Source: Chitinolyticbacter meiyuanensis (lineage in GTDB: Bacteria > Pseudomonadota > Gammaproteobacteria > Burkholderiales > Chitinibacteraceae). Taken from it: a stretch of DNA of 64,000 nucleotides. The translations under genes and the position numbers were made by a program. Position 1 is the stretch's first letter, and the number at the start of each line of letters is the position of its first letter. The stretch lies in assembly GCF_008033135.1 (NCBI RefSeq), contig NZ_CP041335.1, positions 1,493,925 to 1,557,924 on the forward strand. The letters run 5' to 3'. The notes under the pieces were generated by a model. The model was not told the origin of the DNA, did no database searches, and worked only from the letters and a program-made list of their open reading frames with translations. Below, piece by piece: positions 63,833 through 64,000 of the stretch.

Positions 63833-64000
63833 CTAGTCGCGCGGATCGGGCAGCGTGAAGTAGAAGGTGGCGCCGTTGCCCGGCGTGCTCTTGGCCCAGA
63901 CGCGGCCGTCGTGGCGCTGGATGATGGCCTGGGCGATGGCCAGGCCAATGCCATTGCCGCTGCCTTCCTCGGTTTGCTGCAACCGCTGGAAAGGCAGGAA
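63833..64000 (-). CDS. Sensor histidine kinase, C-terminal end (5' end outside window)
   Basis: Only the last 55 residues are inside. [20 protein letters not shown] is the G2-box-containing end of a HATPase_c domain, and [12 protein letters not shown] is the usual last strand. The remainder, including sensor and dimerisation domains, lies beyond base 64000. The 163-bp gap before recA holds the recA promoter only. Confidence 0.88.
   Translation of the reverse strand, partial: FLPFQRLQQTEEGSGNGIGLAIAQAIIQRHDGRVWAKSTPGNGATFYFTLPDPRD

Overview
The window is a 64 kb stretch of GC-rich chromosome (roughly 64% GC), almost entirely packed with coding sequence, from a betaproteobacterium. The best guess is the order Neisseriales (Chromobacteriaceae or Chitinibacteraceae-like). 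The support is the mix of genes: beta-type trimeric porins, the RatA/RnfH pair, a PhaM-like PHA granule protein, the CydP-type bd oxidase operon, FbpABC iron uptake, and RpoS. The genus is not determinable by eye. I see no IS element, prophage, CRISPR array, tRNA or rRNA gene. Both ends cut genes: rpoS at the left (its N-terminal part is missing) and a sensor histidine kinase at the right (only its last 55 residues are present).

Layout. 1-1.7 kb: rpoS 3' end facing a porin across a shared terminator. 1.8-6.7 kb: arginine catabolism by the AST pathway in the order astA-astD-astB-astE, with astC absent. 6.8-12.2 kb: an NlpC/P60 hydrolase, a UbiB/ABC1 kinase-like protein with a coupled cupin, the ratA-rnfH-small membrane protein set, and dnaB. 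12.3-17.8 kb: a second porin, then the trpE-G-D-C operon preceded by a short reading frame ending in clustered Trp codons (probable attenuation leader). 17.8-28.9 kb: mltA with a phaM-like gene, the malic enzyme maeB, the mtaD-ubiG-phosphatase operon, a repeat-rich lipoprotein, a Gfo/Idh oxidoreductase, a chemoreceptor, tag and a LysE exporter.

29-33.4 kb: a cytochrome bd operon (GbsR-like regulator, cydP, cydA, cydB, cydX, flavin reductase-like gene) behind a perfect FNR-type box. 33.6-38.5 kb: a tetR gene and a complete tripartite ABC exporter (permease, ATPase, membrane fusion protein, outer membrane factor) with paired near-identical putative operators. 38.5-44.1 kb: the most unusual region, in which a homospermidine synthase gene is followed 18 bp later by a 1102-residue FAAL-ACP-thioester reductase megasynthetase, then an EmrE-like SMR pump and a DUF2147 protein. 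A 36% GC regulatory region lies upstream. Together these look like an undescribed small pathway that could join a reduced fatty acyl chain to a polyamine.

44.6-51 kb: a DUF2214 membrane protein, a Xre/RES toxin-antitoxin pair with an inverted repeat at its promoter, rdgC, and fbpABC with two candidate Fur boxes. 51-64 kb: exonuclease I, two pirins, small uncharacterised genes, a GST with a divergent WYL regulator, an NAD(P)-binding protein with a divergent LysR regulator, a REC-DUF3369-GGDEF-EAL regulator whose GGDEF motif is degenerate, recX and recA with an unusual GAAC-N4-GTTC SOS-type box, and the kinase fragment.
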